Shown: one piece after another, positions 47,083 to 58,983 of the stretch
Position numbering within the stretch: the first letter of the stretch is position 1
How the letters are laid out: each line of letters begins with the position of its first letter
Assembly (NCBI GenBank): GCA_016795545.1
Contig: JAEUGX010000092.1
Coordinates: forward strand, 1 to 64,000
Reading direction: 5' to 3'
Source: Opitutaceae bacterium
GTDB lineage: Bacteria > Verrucomicrobiota > Verrucomicrobiia > Opitutales > Opitutaceae
DNA length: 64,000 nt
Position numbers and translations under genes: made by a program
Notes under the pieces: generated by a model
Seen by the model: the letters and a program-made list of their open reading frames with translations, nothing else
Database searches by the model: none
What the model was told of the DNA's origin: nothing

Positions 47083-49281
47083 TCACATGATGAGGTCGGC
47101 AGGCACGTTGGCGAGCGCGTCCTCCATGGTGGTCAGGCCCATCTTGACCTTGAGCATCGAGTCCTGGTGGAGGGTCTTCATGCCGTTCTTCATCGCGACC
47201 CGCTTGAGGTCGGCGACCTCGACCTCCTCGTTGATGGCCTCGGTGAGTTCCTCGGAGTTGGTCATCAGCTCGTGGATGCCGACGCGGCCCTTGTAGCCGT
47301 TGCCGCTGCAGACGTGGCAGCCGCCGGGGGCGGCCTTGAAGATCTCGCCGCCCTTCTCGAAGCCGATGGCCTTGTGCAGGATCTCGAACTCGCGGCCCTC
47401 GGGGGAGTACTTCACCTTGCAGTTCTTGCAGACGCGGCGCAGGAGGCGCTGGGCGCAGACACAGACGAGGGAGGCGGAGATGTTGAACGGCTCGATGCCC
47501 ATCTCGCCCATGCGCGCCACCGTGGACGGGGCGTCGTTGGTGTGGAGCGTGGAAACGAGCAGGTGGCCGGTGAGGGCGGCCTCGACGGCGATGGCGGCGG
47601 TTTCCTTGTCGCGGATCTCACCCACCAGGATCACGTCGGGGTCCATACGCAGGTAGCAGCGGAGCGCGCGCTCGAAGGTGAGGCCGATCTGCCGGTTCAT
47701 CTGCATCTGGTTCAGGCCGGGCAGGGTGTACTCGATGGGATCCTCGGCGGTCTGGATGTTGATGTCCGGCGTGTTGATCTCGGACAGCGCGGAGTAGAGG
47801 GTCATGGACTTGCCGGAGCCGGTCGGGCCGCAGTGCAGGATCATGCCGTAGGGCTGGCGGACGCATTCGCGGTAGCGGGCGAGGTTCTCCTCGGAGAAGC
47901 CCAGGGCGGGCAGGGGCAGGGTGGTCTTCTGCTTGTCGAGGATACGCATGACCACTTTCTCGCCGTGGTTCATGGGCCCGGTGGCGACGCGGAGGTCGAT
48001 GTCGATGTTCTTCTTCGTGTATTTCTTGAAGACGATGCGCCCGTCCTGCGGCAGCCGCCGCTCGGAGATGTCCAGGTTGCACATGATCTTGAGGCGGGAG
48101 ACCAGGGCGTGCGTGACCTGCTTGGGCAGGCGGAGCTTCTCGGCGCACATGCCGTCGACGCGGTACCGGACCACGAGGTCCTTTTCCATCGGCTCGACGT
48201 GGATGTCGGAGGCGCCGGAGATGTAGGCGTCCTCGATGATGCGGTTCGTCAGCTGGATGATCGGGGCGGAATCCTCGCTCTCGAGGTCGGCCGCCTTGAC
48301 CTCGCCGGCGGCCCCCTCGGTCGTGTAGGCGCTGCCGATGAGGTCGGTGACCTCGTCGAGGTCGACGTCGCCGGGCTCGGCGGCCTTCTTGGCGGCGGTC
48401 TGCTCGCCGAAGAATTTCTTGAGGAGGGTCTCGAGCAGCGTGGCTGGGATGACCTTGACGTCGTCGATGGTCATCTCCGTCGCCTGCTGGAAGGCCTCGC
48501 GCTTCGCGTAGTCGAGCGGGTTGATCATCAGCACCGCGCAGCTGTTGGTGCCGGTCTTCTTGTAGGGGAAGATGCCCTCGCGGCGGATGATCGCGTCCCC
48601 CGTCACCTCGACCAGCTTGTCGTCGATCTCGACGGCGTCCGGCTTGGTGACGAGGGGAAGGTCGGTGAACTTGGAGACGAACTTGGCGGTGTCCTCGGCG
48701 CTGAGCTGGAACTTCGGGTCCAGCATGCGCTGGATGAGGGTCGAGGAGTATTCGGCGACCTCCAGGAGCGTGCTCAGGTCCTTGGGCGTGAACTGGCCGC
48801 CGGTGCCGGCGGCCGGCTCCTTGTTGAGGACCTGGATCGCGCCGATGACGATGTTGGTCTTCAGCGGGACGGTGAGCATCGAGTTCACCTCGAAACCGAC
48901 GTCCATCTTCTTGAGGCTGGCGGCATCGGCCCCCTTGCCGCTGAAGAAGAGGGGCTCGCCGGTCTGGATGACCTTGCCGACGTTGCCGGTGCCCGCGGGC
49001 AGCTTGAGGGTGAGCAGCTTCTTGCTCGTCTCGCGGAACTGGATCTCCTTGTCCTTGTCGCTGCCCCAGAGGGTCGGGGAGTAGTAGACCTGCTTGAAGG
49101 CGATCTCGCCGCCCTCGACCAGGTACAGGGTCATGGATTGGGCCTGCAGCTGCTCGACCACCTTGCTGGCGGTGAGCTCGATGACGGTGTTCACGTCCTC
49201 ACGGCTCGGTGCGGGCTTGGAGATGACCTTGATGAGGAGGGATCGCCGCAGCGTGCCGGTGAGATTGCTTGCGCTTGCCAT
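47083..49281 (-). CDS. pilB: Type II/IV secretion ATPase with N-terminal GAF domain
   Basis: 732 residues from the ATG at 49281. A GAF-like domain (about 30-190) precedes the usual MshEN-like N-terminal region (about 220-320) and the ATPase core. Walker A GPTGSGKS is near 485, with [23 protein letters not shown] and [12 protein letters not shown] following. The zinc four-Cys motif reads CKNCKVKY and CHVCSGNGY. PilB/GspE proteins power pilus assembly or type II secretion from the inner membrane. A fused GAF domain, which could bind a small ligand, is unusual. The region after the MshEN part is acidic (about 325-360). Confidence 0.9.
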   Translation of the reverse strand: MASASNLTGTLRRSLLIKVISKPAPSREDVNTVIELTASKVVEQLQAQSMTLYLVEGGEIAFKQVYYSPTLWGSDKDKEIQFRETSKKLLTLKLPAGTGNVGKVIQTGEPLFFSGKGADAASLKKMDVGFEVNSMLTVPLKTNIVIGAIQVLNKEPAAGTGGQFTPKDLSTLLEVAEYSSTLIQRMLDPKFQLSAEDTAKFVSKFTDLPLVTKPDAVEIDDKLVEVTGDAIIRREGIFPYKKTGTNSCAVLMINPLDYAKREAFQQATEMTIDDVKVIPATLLETLLKKFFGEQTAAKKAAEPGDVDLDEVTDLIGSAYTTEGAAGEVKAADLESEDSAPIIQLTNRIIEDAYISGASDIHVEPMEKDLVVRYRVDGMCAEKLRLPKQVTHALVSRLKIMCNLDISERRLPQDGRIVFKKYTKKNIDIDLRVATGPMNHGEKVVMRILDKQKTTLPLPALGFSEENLARYRECVRQPYGMILHCGPTGSGKSMTLYSALSEINTPDINIQTAEDPIEYTLPGLNQMQMNRQIGLTFERALRCYLRMDPDVILVGEIRDKETAAIAVEAALTGHLLVSTLHTNDAPSTVARMGEMGIEPFNISASLVCVCAQRLLRRVCKNCKVKYSPEGREFEILHKAIGFEKGGEIFKAAPGGCHVCSGNGYKGRVGIHELMTNSEELTEAINEEVEVADLKRVAMKNGMKTLHQDSMLKVKMGLTTMEDALANVPADLIM

Positions 49282-49396
49282 GAGTGGGTGAGGTGTGGAC
49301 GCGGCGTCCGGGGTTCTCGGGGAGAGGCGGACGGCCAATTGAAAAACGCGCTTGCTTGTAAGGGCAATTTTCCGCGTGGTCGAGGGCGAATTGCAA

Positions 49397-49888
49397 ATGG
49401 TTAACTGGCTCAAAGGCTTCTGGCGGCGGTGCACCGGGGCGCCGGCCCCGACCGCGGCCGCGGAGGCGGGGGCCCGGGGCGAGCAGGCGGCGGCGGATTT
49501 CCTGCAGGGCCGGCACGGCTTCGGCGTCATCACGCGCAACTGGCGCAACCCGCGGGACCAGCGGGACGAGATCGACCTGGTGTGCCGCGACGGCGAGGTG
49601 CTGGTCTTCGTCGAGGTGAAGGCGCGGGCGGCGGGCGCGCTGGTGTCGGGCTTCGCGGCGGTCGACGAGCGGAAGCGGCGGGCGCTGCGGCGGGCGGTGC
49701 ACGCCTACCTGGCGCAGCTGCCGCACCCGCCGCGGACGTTCCGCTGCGACGTGGCGGAGGTGACGCTCAGCGGCCGGCTGCCGCCGCAGGTGATGCACTA
49801 CGCGAACGTGCCGCTGTTTCCCAAGGGCTACCACGTGGCGCGGCAGAGCGGCTCGCTGGGCGAGGTCGCGCCCGGACCGCGGGAATAG
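49397..49888 (+). CDS. yraN: YraN/UPF0102 nuclease-fold protein
   Basis: 163 residues from the ATG at 49397. The PD-(D/E)XK-like core is visible as [20 protein letters not shown], with Asp60 and the E73-x-K75 pair. A G-E-x2-A-A helix precedes it ([12 protein letters not shown]). YraN is a widely conserved protein whose function is not settled; a nuclease-like or Holliday-junction-linked role has been suggested. It is divergent from the PilB-like gene and 39 bp before zwf. The 16-residue extension from 49352 is unlikely. Confidence 0.9.
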   Translation: MVNWLKGFWRRCTGAPAPTAAAEAGARGEQAAADFLQGRHGFGVITRNWRNPRDQRDEIDLVCRDGEVLVFVEVKARAAGALVSGFAAVDERKRRALRRAVHAYLAQLPHPPRTFRCDVAEVTLSGRLPPQVMHYANVPLFPKGYHVARQSGSLGEVAPGPRE

Positions 49889-49927
49889 CCTTGCCGGGGG
49901 CGGCCCGCGGGCCGAATCATCGCGCCC

Positions 49928-51469
49928 ATGGCCGATGCCACCCGCCACCCGTTCCTGCACGGACTCAGCAAACACCGCGGCTCGCCGCCGACGGTGATCG
50001 TGATCTTCGGCGCTTCCGGCGACCTGACGGCGCGCAAGCTGATTCCGGCCATCTACAACCTGGCGCACGACGGCCTGCTGCCGGCCGAGTTCTTCCTCAT
50101 CGGCTACGGCCGGAAGCCGATCCCCGACGCCGAGTTCCAGCAGGTCGCGGCCGGGGCGATCCGCGAGTTCTCGCGGCGCGAGCTGAACGCCGAGGTCTGG
50201 GCGCGGCTCGCGCGGCGGACGCTGTACGTCAGCGGCGGCTACGACGAGAAGGCGGCGTTCGACCGGCTGGCGGCGCGGATCGCGGGGCTGGAGCAGGAGA
50301 CGGGGCAGCAGCTGCAGACGCTGTTCTACATCTCGACGCCGCCCGGCGTGTTCGCCCCGATCATCCAGAACCTCGGGGCCAGCGGCCTGGCGCGCCGGTA
50401 TCTCGGGCAGCCGCACCAGTCGAAGGTGGTCATCGAGAAGCCGTTCGGCCGCGACCTCGCCAGCGCCCGGGTGCTGAACCGCGAGCTGTCCACGGTTTTC
50501 GCCGAGCCGCAGGTTTTCCGGATCGACCACTACCTCGGCAAGGAGACCGTCCAGGACCTGCTCGTGCAGCGGTTCGCCAACGCGATCTTCGAGCCGATCT
50601 GGAACCGGAACTTCATCGAGCACGTGCAGATCACCGTGGCGGAGCAGGTGGGCGTCGAGGCCCGCGCCGGCTATTACGAGCAGAGCGGCTGCCTGCGGGA
50701 CATGATCCAGAACCACACCATGCAGCTGCTGGCGCTGACGGCGATGGAGCCGCCCGTCTCGATGGACGCCGAGTCGGTGCGGGACGAGAAGGTGAAGGTG
50801 CTGAAGGCCATCGAGCCGCTGCGGCTGGACGGCGCCCGCAGCGACGTGGCCCGGGCGCAGTACGCCGAGGGCGTCATCGCCGGCCGTCCGGTGCGGGGCT
50901 ACCTGCAGGAGGCGGACGTGGCGCCGACCTCGGCGACCGAAACCTACGCGGCCCTCCGGCTGAGCATCAACAACTGGCGGTGGCACGGGGTGCCGTTCTA
51001 CCTGCGCTCGGGCAAGCACCTGGCGCGGCGGGTGAGCGAGATCGCGGTGCGCTTCAAGCGCGCCCCGGGCAGCCTGTTCGCCGAGGCGGAGCGCTTTCAG
51101 CTCGCGGCCAACACGCTGGCGTTCCAGATCCAGCCCGACGAGGGGCTGAGCCTGATCCTCAACGCCAAGATCCCCGGCCTCGAGACGCGCACGCAGCCGG
51201 TGAAGATGAACTTCAAGTACGCGACGACCTTCGGCTCGAACACGCCGGAGGCCTACGAGCGCCTGGTGCTCGACGCGATGATCGGCGACGGCACGCTCTT
51301 CATCCGCGGCGACGAGACCGAGCGCTCGTGGCAGCTGTGCACGCCGGTGCTGGCGCACTGGCAGGAGCAGGGCCGCACGGGGCTCGACACCTACGCCTCG
51401 GGCTCCTGGGGCCCGAAGTCGGCCGACGCGCTGCTGGCGGCGAACGGCGACGCCTGGCGCGAGCCGTGA
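49928..51469 (+). CDS. zwf: Glucose-6-phosphate 1-dehydrogenase
   Basis: 513 residues. GASGDLTARKL (28-38) is the NADP-binding loop, VVIEKPFGRDL the conserved proline region and RIDHYLGKE (about 198-206) the catalytic segment. It oxidises glucose 6-phosphate to 6-phosphogluconolactone, the first step of the oxidative pentose phosphate pathway. The stop overlaps a possible GTG start of the opcA-like gene (51466), so the two are surely co-translated. Length is normal. Confidence 0.96.
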   Translation: MADATRHPFLHGLSKHRGSPPTVIVIFGASGDLTARKLIPAIYNLAHDGLLPAEFFLIGYGRKPIPDAEFQQVAAGAIREFSRRELNAEVWARLARRTLYVSGGYDEKAAFDRLAARIAGLEQETGQQLQTLFYISTPPGVFAPIIQNLGASGLARRYLGQPHQSKVVIEKPFGRDLASARVLNRELSTVFAEPQVFRIDHYLGKETVQDLLVQRFANAIFEPIWNRNFIEHVQITVAEQVGVEARAGYYEQSGCLRDMIQNHTMQLLALTAMEPPVSMDAESVRDEKVKVLKAIEPLRLDGARSDVARAQYAEGVIAGRPVRGYLQEADVAPTSATETYAALRLSINNWRWHGVPFYLRSGKHLARRVSEIAVRFKRAPGSLFAEAERFQLAANTLAFQIQPDEGLSLILNAKIPGLETRTQPVKMNFKYATTFGSNTPEAYERLVLDAMIGDGTLFIRGDETERSWQLCTPVLAHWQEQGRTGLDTYASGSWGPKSADALLAANGDAWREP

Positions 51470-51483
51470 GCGACGCCCCCGCC

Positions 51484-52464
51484 ATGTCCCCAGCCGCCAC
51501 CCCTGCCGGGGTCTTCGACGCGCTGCCCGGCCTCGAGGTGCCCGTCGGCGGCATCGCGCAGGGCTTCAAGCAGCTGTGGGCCGACTCGCCGGCCAAGGAC
51601 AGCCGGGCGGTCCAGCTGAACCTCGTGCTGCACCTGGGCCGCAACTGCACGCCGGCGGACGCGCAGGAGCAGTTCCGGATCACACTGCGCTTCGCGCAGC
51701 GGTACCCCTGCCGGGTCGTGGTGTTGTGCCCCGACTTCGATGACGCCGCCCCGCCGGCGATGCGGGCGAAGGTCTACGGCGAGTGCTTCCTGGGCAAGTC
51801 GAAGACCGACACCCGCTGCGTCGAGTTCGTCCTGCTCCACTACACCGTGGCCGTGCGCCAGCACCTGGAGAACCAGGTGTCGGTGTGCCTGTCGACCGAC
51901 ATGCCGCTGTACTACTGGAGCCACCGGTTCTCGTCCGCGCGGCGTCTGGCCGACTACGGCTACCTGCTCACGCGCTCGCGGCGCGTGCTGTTCGACAGCG
52001 CCGTGGCGCCGGCCGACGCGTTCACCTACCCGTGGCCGAACCAGGCCGCCGTCCGGGACCTGGCCTACACGCGCACGCTGCCGCTGCGGCAGAACCTCGG
52101 CCAGTTTCTCAGCCGCTACGCGCCGCCGCTGATCCACGGCGGGCTGCGCCGGGTGACCCTCCAGCACCGCGCGCAGTTCGCCGCCGAGGCGGCCTGCCTG
52201 CTGGGCTGGGTCCGGAAGGGACTGGTCCGCAGCGGCGCCGAGGTCGGCGCCATCGCCTTCGAGGTGACCCCGCAGGACTGCGCCGGGTGCTTCGGCCTGG
52301 AATTCCACTATGCCGACCCCGCGAAGGTGTTCCGCTGGTCGGCCGATCTCGCCCGCGACCACGCCGAATTTCTCGGCGACCTCGGCACGGGGCGGACGAC
52401 GCTGACCGCGGGCGCGCATTTCCTGGCGCCGGACATGGCGCTGTCGGAGGCGATGTTCTTCTGA
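51484..52464 (+). CDS. opcA: Glucose-6-phosphate dehydrogenase assembly protein OpcA-like
   Basis: 326 residues from the ATG at 51484. An in-frame GTG at 51466 overlaps the zwf stop as GTGA and would add six residues; either is possible. The segment CVEFVLLHYTVAVRQHLENQ, followed by LSTDMPLYYW, resembles the core of OpcA, the allosteric partner of cyanobacterial and actinobacterial G6PDH. Direct coupling to zwf supports the call. There are no membrane segments. I assign it by layout and the central motif only. Confidence 0.8.
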   Translation: MSPAATPAGVFDALPGLEVPVGGIAQGFKQLWADSPAKDSRAVQLNLVLHLGRNCTPADAQEQFRITLRFAQRYPCRVVVLCPDFDDAAPPAMRAKVYGECFLGKSKTDTRCVEFVLLHYTVAVRQHLENQVSVCLSTDMPLYYWSHRFSSARRLADYGYLLTRSRRVLFDSAVAPADAFTYPWPNQAAVRDLAYTRTLPLRQNLGQFLSRYAPPLIHGGLRRVTLQHRAQFAAEAACLLGWVRKGLVRSGAEVGAIAFEVTPQDCAGCFGLEFHYADPAKVFRWSADLARDHAEFLGDLGTGRTTLTAGAHFLAPDMALSEAMFF

Positions 52465-52581
52465 GGCGGACTCCTGCCGGGGAACGCCGGAGGCCGAAAG
52501 TTGAGGGTCGGCGCCGTGCTGCGGAGCGGGGCGGTTCATTCCGCTTTCCCCGGGGCTCCGGCCGTGCTTCAGTGGGGGATC

Positions 52582-52896
52582 ATGCCCTGGGTCTGGCTCA
52601 TCATCGCGGGAATCCTGGAGGTCGCCTGGGCGGTCGGCCTCAAGTTCACGGAAGGTTTCACCCGGTTCTGGCCGAGCGCCGCGACCGTGGTCCTGATGCT
52701 GGGCAGCTTCTGGTGCCTGGCGCAGGCGGTGCGCGGGCTGCCGCTGGGCACGAGCTACGCGATCTGGACCGGCATCGGGGCCGTGGGCACGGGGATACTC
52801 GGCATGGTCCTGTTCAAGGAGCCGGCCACGGTCGCCCGGATCCTCTGCCTGCTGCTGATCATCGCGGGCATCGTCGGCCTGAAGCTGACCCGGTAG
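52582..52896 (+). CDS. Small multidrug resistance family exporter, Gdx/SugE-like
   Basis: 104 residues with four membrane segments, the SMR size. Glu13 in WLIIAGILEVAWAVGLKFTE is the conserved proton/substrate residue. The following WAVGLKF pattern and ALGTSYAIWTGIGAVGT-like helix are those of the guanidinium exporter (SugE/Gdx) branch rather than EmrE. It would form antiparallel dimers in the inner membrane and exchange a cation for protons. A start at 52501 adds a poorly conserved leader. I looked for a guanidine riboswitch upstream and saw none. Confidence 0.88.
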   Translation: MPWVWLIIAGILEVAWAVGLKFTEGFTRFWPSAATVVLMLGSFWCLAQAVRGLPLGTSYAIWTGIGAVGTGILGMVLFKEPATVARILCLLLIIAGIVGLKLTR

Positions 52897-52958
52897 CCCG
52901 TCCCGGGCGGCGCCCGTTTTGGCGTGAGTCCCCGTCCCGGGCCGGCTACAGCATCCGC

Positions 52959-53447
52959 ATGAAAAAATGGCTCGGCGGCTGCCTCGGTCTCGTGCTGGCA
53001 CTGGCGGCCGGAGGCGCGGATCCCGCCAGGCCGGCGCCTCCGCCGACACTCGACCGCCTGGCTTGGCTGGCGGGCAAATGGCGGTTCGAGCGTGCGGGGC
53101 GGGTGAGCGAGGAGCACTGGATGGCTCCGGCCGGCGGCCTGATGCTCGGCATGGCGCGGACCGTCAGCCGGGGGAAGGTGCTGGGGCACGAGTTCCTGCA
53201 GATTCGCGAGGGCCCGGGCGGGATGCTTTTCCTCGTGGCGCGGCCGTCGGGGCAAACCGAGGTGACCTTTCCGCTGGCGACGATGACCGACCGCCTGGCG
53301 GTCTTCGAGAACCTGCAGCATGATTTTCCGCAGCGCATCGGCTACGAGCAGCTGGCGGACGGAGGGCTGCTGGCCTACCTGGAGGGCCTGCAGCAGGATG
53401 GTGGGCGGAAGCGCGTGGAATTCTCCTACCGTCGGGTCGAACCCTGA
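52959..53447 (+). CDS. Small secreted DUF6265-like protein
   Basis: 162 residues. The first 20 (KKWLGGCLGLVLALAAGG) form a signal peptide with a possible Ala-x-Ala type cleavage near residue 20. The mature part starts with LDRLAWLAGKWRFERAGRVS, and EEHWMAPAGGLMLGM and FENLQHDFPQRIGYEQ follow. This lipocalin-like pattern matches a family I know as DUF6265. The function of the family is unknown. It is the last plus-strand gene before the convergent tyrS. Confidence 0.82.
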   Translation: MKKWLGGCLGLVLALAAGGADPARPAPPPTLDRLAWLAGKWRFERAGRVSEEHWMAPAGGLMLGMARTVSRGKVLGHEFLQIREGPGGMLFLVARPSGQTEVTFPLATMTDRLAVFENLQHDFPQRIGYEQLADGGLLAYLEGLQQDGGRKRVEFSYRRVEP

Positions 53448-53562
53448 ATTCCAGCGACGATCCGCCTTGGGCCGATCCCGGCCCTCCCGGGCAGGGATGA
53501 GGAATGGAGGTGACGTGTTCCACTCCCGGAGTCCGCATCGGCTCGGGCCTACTCCTGTGCGG

Positions 53563-54840
53563 CTAGGTTGCCGTCAGCACGGCGTAGGTGCGCTTGCCCT
53601 TCCGCAGCAGCAGGTGCCGGCCGAACAGGAGGTCCGCGCCCGTGACGGTCCGGGTGTGATCGGCGCGGACGTTGTTGAGGTAGATGCCGCCGGCGTCGAG
53701 GTCCTTGCGCGCGGCGCCCTTGGATTGGGCCAGCCCGGCCAGGACGACCAGGTCGGCGATCGCGGCGCCGGCGCCGGCGAGTTTGGAGCGTTCGAGCGGG
53801 TGGGTCGGGACCTCGCCGGCCACGTCGCGGAAAAGCTCCTCGGTGATGCCGTCGAGCGAGCCGCCGAAGAGGATCTCGCTGGCCTTGAGGGCGGCGGCGA
53901 GCGCCTCGGGGCCGTGGACAAGCGTGGTCATCTCGCGGGCCAGGGCCTTCTGCGCGGCCCGGGCGCCGGGATGGTTCTGCCTCTCCAGGTCGAGGGCGGC
54001 GATGGCCTCGCGGTCGAGGAAGGTCAGGGTGCGCAGGAGCTTGCCGACGTCGGCGTCGTCGGCGTTGACGAAGAACTGGTAGAACCGGTAGGGGCTGGTC
54101 TTTTTCGGATCGAGCCACACGGTGCCGGTGGCGGTCTTCCCGTACTTGGAGCCGTCGGCCTTGGTCAGGAGCGGGAACACGAGGCCCCAGGCCGGGACGC
54201 CGAGCTTCTTGCGAATGAGCTCGGTGCCGACGGTGATGTTGCCCCACTGGTCGGTGGCCCCGACCTGGAGCTCGCACTGGAGCGCCTGGCGCAGGTGGTA
54301 GTAGTCGAAACCTTGGAGCAGCATGTAGCTGAACTCGGTGAAGCTGATGCCGCTGCTGCGGTCTTCCATCCGGGAACGGACCGAATCCTTGGCGACCATC
54401 GAGTTGACGGTGATGTGTTTGCCGATGTCGCGGAGGAACTCCAGAAAGGTGACGTTGCCGGTCCAGTCGTAGTTGTTGACCAGCCGGGCGGGATTCTTCG
54501 CGCCGGAAAAGTCGAGGAAGCGGGCGAGCTGGGGCTTGATGCAGGCGATGTTGTGCTCGACCTGCGCGGGGGTCTGGAGATTGCGCTCGTCCGACTTGCC
54601 GGAGGGGTCGCCGACCATTCCGGTGGCGCCGCCGGCAAGGGCGATGGGGTGGTGGCCGTGCAGCTGGAAGCGCCGCAGGGCCAGGAGCGGCACGAGGTTG
54701 CCCACATGCAAGGAGTCGGCGGTCGGATCAAAGCCGCAGTAGAGCGTCAACGGACCCTCGGCCAGGCGCCGGGTGAGCGCCTCGCGGTCGGTGGAGTCGG
54801 CATAAAGCCCGCGCCAGTCCAGTTCTTCCAGGATGGTCAT
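53563..54840 (-). CDS. tyrS: Tyrosyl-tRNA synthetase
   Basis: 425 residues from the ATG at 54840. HVGN at 45-48 in FDPTADSLHVGNL is the HIGH-type motif and KYGKT near 234 corresponds to KMSKS. GATDQWGNI and GGATGMVGDPSGKSDERN are TyrRS-specific. An S4 RNA-binding domain occupies the last 70 residues or so. It charges tRNA-Tyr in the cytoplasm. It is a single-gene unit divergent from the peroxiredoxin (223-bp gap); no T-box or leader is visible in that gap. Confidence 0.96.
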   Translation of the reverse strand: MTILEELDWRGLYADSTDREALTRRLAEGPLTLYCGFDPTADSLHVGNLVPLLALRRFQLHGHHPIALAGGATGMVGDPSGKSDERNLQTPAQVEHNIACIKPQLARFLDFSGAKNPARLVNNYDWTGNVTFLEFLRDIGKHITVNSMVAKDSVRSRMEDRSSGISFTEFSYMLLQGFDYYHLRQALQCELQVGATDQWGNITVGTELIRKKLGVPAWGLVFPLLTKADGSKYGKTATGTVWLDPKKTSPYRFYQFFVNADDADVGKLLRTLTFLDREAIAALDLERQNHPGARAAQKALAREMTTLVHGPEALAAALKASEILFGGSLDGITEELFRDVAGEVPTHPLERSKLAGAGAAIADLVVLAGLAQSKGAARKDLDAGGIYLNNVRADHTRTVTGADLLFGRHLLLRKGKRTYAVLTAT

Positions 54841-55063
54841 GTATGCCCGAGTTTTATCGGCGGGGGTGGCAGGTGGTGCAAGCGTGCAGTGCGGCGCAGC
54901 GGCGGGCGGCATCTGCCCGGCTAATAGGGGTGATGGCGAATAAAGTAAGCCGTTTCATAACCGCCTGAAATGGGTTGCCGGAGCCTGCCGGGCGGCTCTA
55001 GTACTTTGCGCTCACGTGCCGGATCCTGCCGGCCTCATCCACGAACCCAAACCCAATCCTCCC

Positions 55064-55534
55064 ATGCCCCTCGCCGTTGGCACCAAAGCCCCTGATTTCA
55101 CCCTGAAAACCAAGACCGCGGACGGCCTCAAGGACGTCAAGCTGAGCGATTTCGCGGGCCGGCAGGTCGTGCTGCTGTTTTTCCCGCTGGCCTACACGGG
55201 GGTGTGCACGCAGGAGATGTGCGACCAGACCGCCGGGCTGGGCGACTACGAGAAGCTGGGGGCGGCGGTCCTGGCCGTCAGCGTGGACAGCCCCTTCGCG
55301 CAGGAGGCCTGGGCGAAGGCCAACAACATCAAGATCACGCTGCTTTCCGACCTGAACAAGGGCGTCACGAAGTCGTACGACGTGCTTTTCCCGATGCTGG
55401 CCGGCGTGGGCGACACGTCGGCCCGGGCCGCGTTCGTGGTGGGCAAGGACGGCGTCATCAAGTACGCGGAACAGACCCCCACGCCCAAGGACCTGCCCAA
55501 TTTCGCCGCGATCAAGGCGGTCCTCGCCAAGTAA
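55064..55534 (+). CDS. Peroxiredoxin (AhpC/TSA family)
   Basis: 156 residues from the ATG at 55064. The active site reads FFPLAYTGVCTQEMC: Pro41, Thr45 and peroxidatic Cys48 form the PxxxTxxC motif, with a second Cys at 53. The short form and close Cys spacing resemble the AhpE/BCP-like group. It reduces hydrogen peroxide or organic hydroperoxides. It precedes acnA by 52 bp on the same strand, and protection of the aconitase iron-sulphur centre is a plausible but unproven reason for the link. The 16 residues encoded upstream, from a GTG at 55016, are unlikely to be translated. Confidence 0.92.
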   Translation: MPLAVGTKAPDFTLKTKTADGLKDVKLSDFAGRQVVLLFFPLAYTGVCTQEMCDQTAGLGDYEKLGAAVLAVSVDSPFAQEAWAKANNIKITLLSDLNKGVTKSYDVLFPMLAGVGDTSARAAFVVGKDGVIKYAEQTPTPKDLPNFAAIKAVLAK

Positions 55535-55586
55535 GTAAGCCGCCGCGCCGCCGGGCCGGCGGTCCAATCCGTTTTCAACCACCACC

Positions 55587-58283
<2,697 letters not shown>

Positions 58284-58353
58284 CGCGCGCGACGGCGGCG
58301 CTTTTCAACTCCGGGCGGCGCACGGCGGCCCGGAGCCTTTTCCTGTCCCAATC

Positions 58354-58863
58354 ATGTCCGATCCCGCCAAACCGACCTTCCTCGTCGACGCTTACGCCGA
58401 CCCGGTCCTGGTGCGGATCGAGGGGCGCGCCTCGTTCGCGAACAGCGGCAGCCTCCGGGATTTCGTTTCCGCGATGATCCGCCAGGGGCGCCACCGTTTC
58501 GTGTTGGATTTCCAGGGCTGCACGAGCATGGACAGCACCTTCCTCGGGGTGCTGGCCGGGGCTGCGCTGGAGCTGCGCCGCCAGGTGCCGCCCGGCGCCC
58601 TGACGCTGCTGCGCGTGGGCGAGCGGAACCTGGAGCTCATCCGCAATCTCGGCCTGCACCGGCTGGCGACGGTGGATGCGGGAGGCGTGCCCCTCAGCTT
58701 CGGCGGGGGAGCCCAGGCCCTGGACCAGCGCGCGAAATCCGAGATCGAGAGCGCGCGGCTGGTGCTCGAGGCGCACGAGAGCCTGGTCTCGGCCGATTCC
58801 AGCAACGCGACCAAGTTCCAGGACGTGCTCGCGTTTCTGCGCCACCGGGTGCAGTCGCGGTGA
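58354..58863 (+). CDS. STAS-domain anti-anti-sigma-like protein
   Basis: 169 residues. The STAS domain covers about 12-110, and FQGCTSMDSTFLGVL carries Ser61 at the usual phosphorylation site of anti-sigma-factor antagonists. A C-terminal tail of about 60 residues (ESARLVLEAHESLVSADSSN and more) is not STAS. Such proteins are switched by a kinase (RsbW-like) and a PP2C phosphatase. The phosphatase gene follows 120 bp later; no kinase is seen, so it must be elsewhere. Confidence 0.9.
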   Translation: MSDPAKPTFLVDAYADPVLVRIEGRASFANSGSLRDFVSAMIRQGRHRFVLDFQGCTSMDSTFLGVLAGAALELRRQVPPGALTLLRVGERNLELIRNLGLHRLATVDAGGVPLSFGGGAQALDQRAKSEIESARLVLEAHESLVSADSSNATKFQDVLAFLRHRVQSR

Positions 58864-58983
58864 GCGCGCGCGCGGCGGGGCCGGTGGCCGGCGGCGAATC
58901 CCGGCGGCCGGGGCGCGGGCGGATTGGTCTCGGCATTTGACCGGCGGACGATCAGATTCGGAACCGCGGCGCCGGCGCCGCTC

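Noticed and set aside
52465-52581. Guanidine riboswitch before the Gdx/SugE-like gene
   Set aside because: I saw no ykkC or mini-ykkC-like paired ACGR hairpins in the 117 bp.
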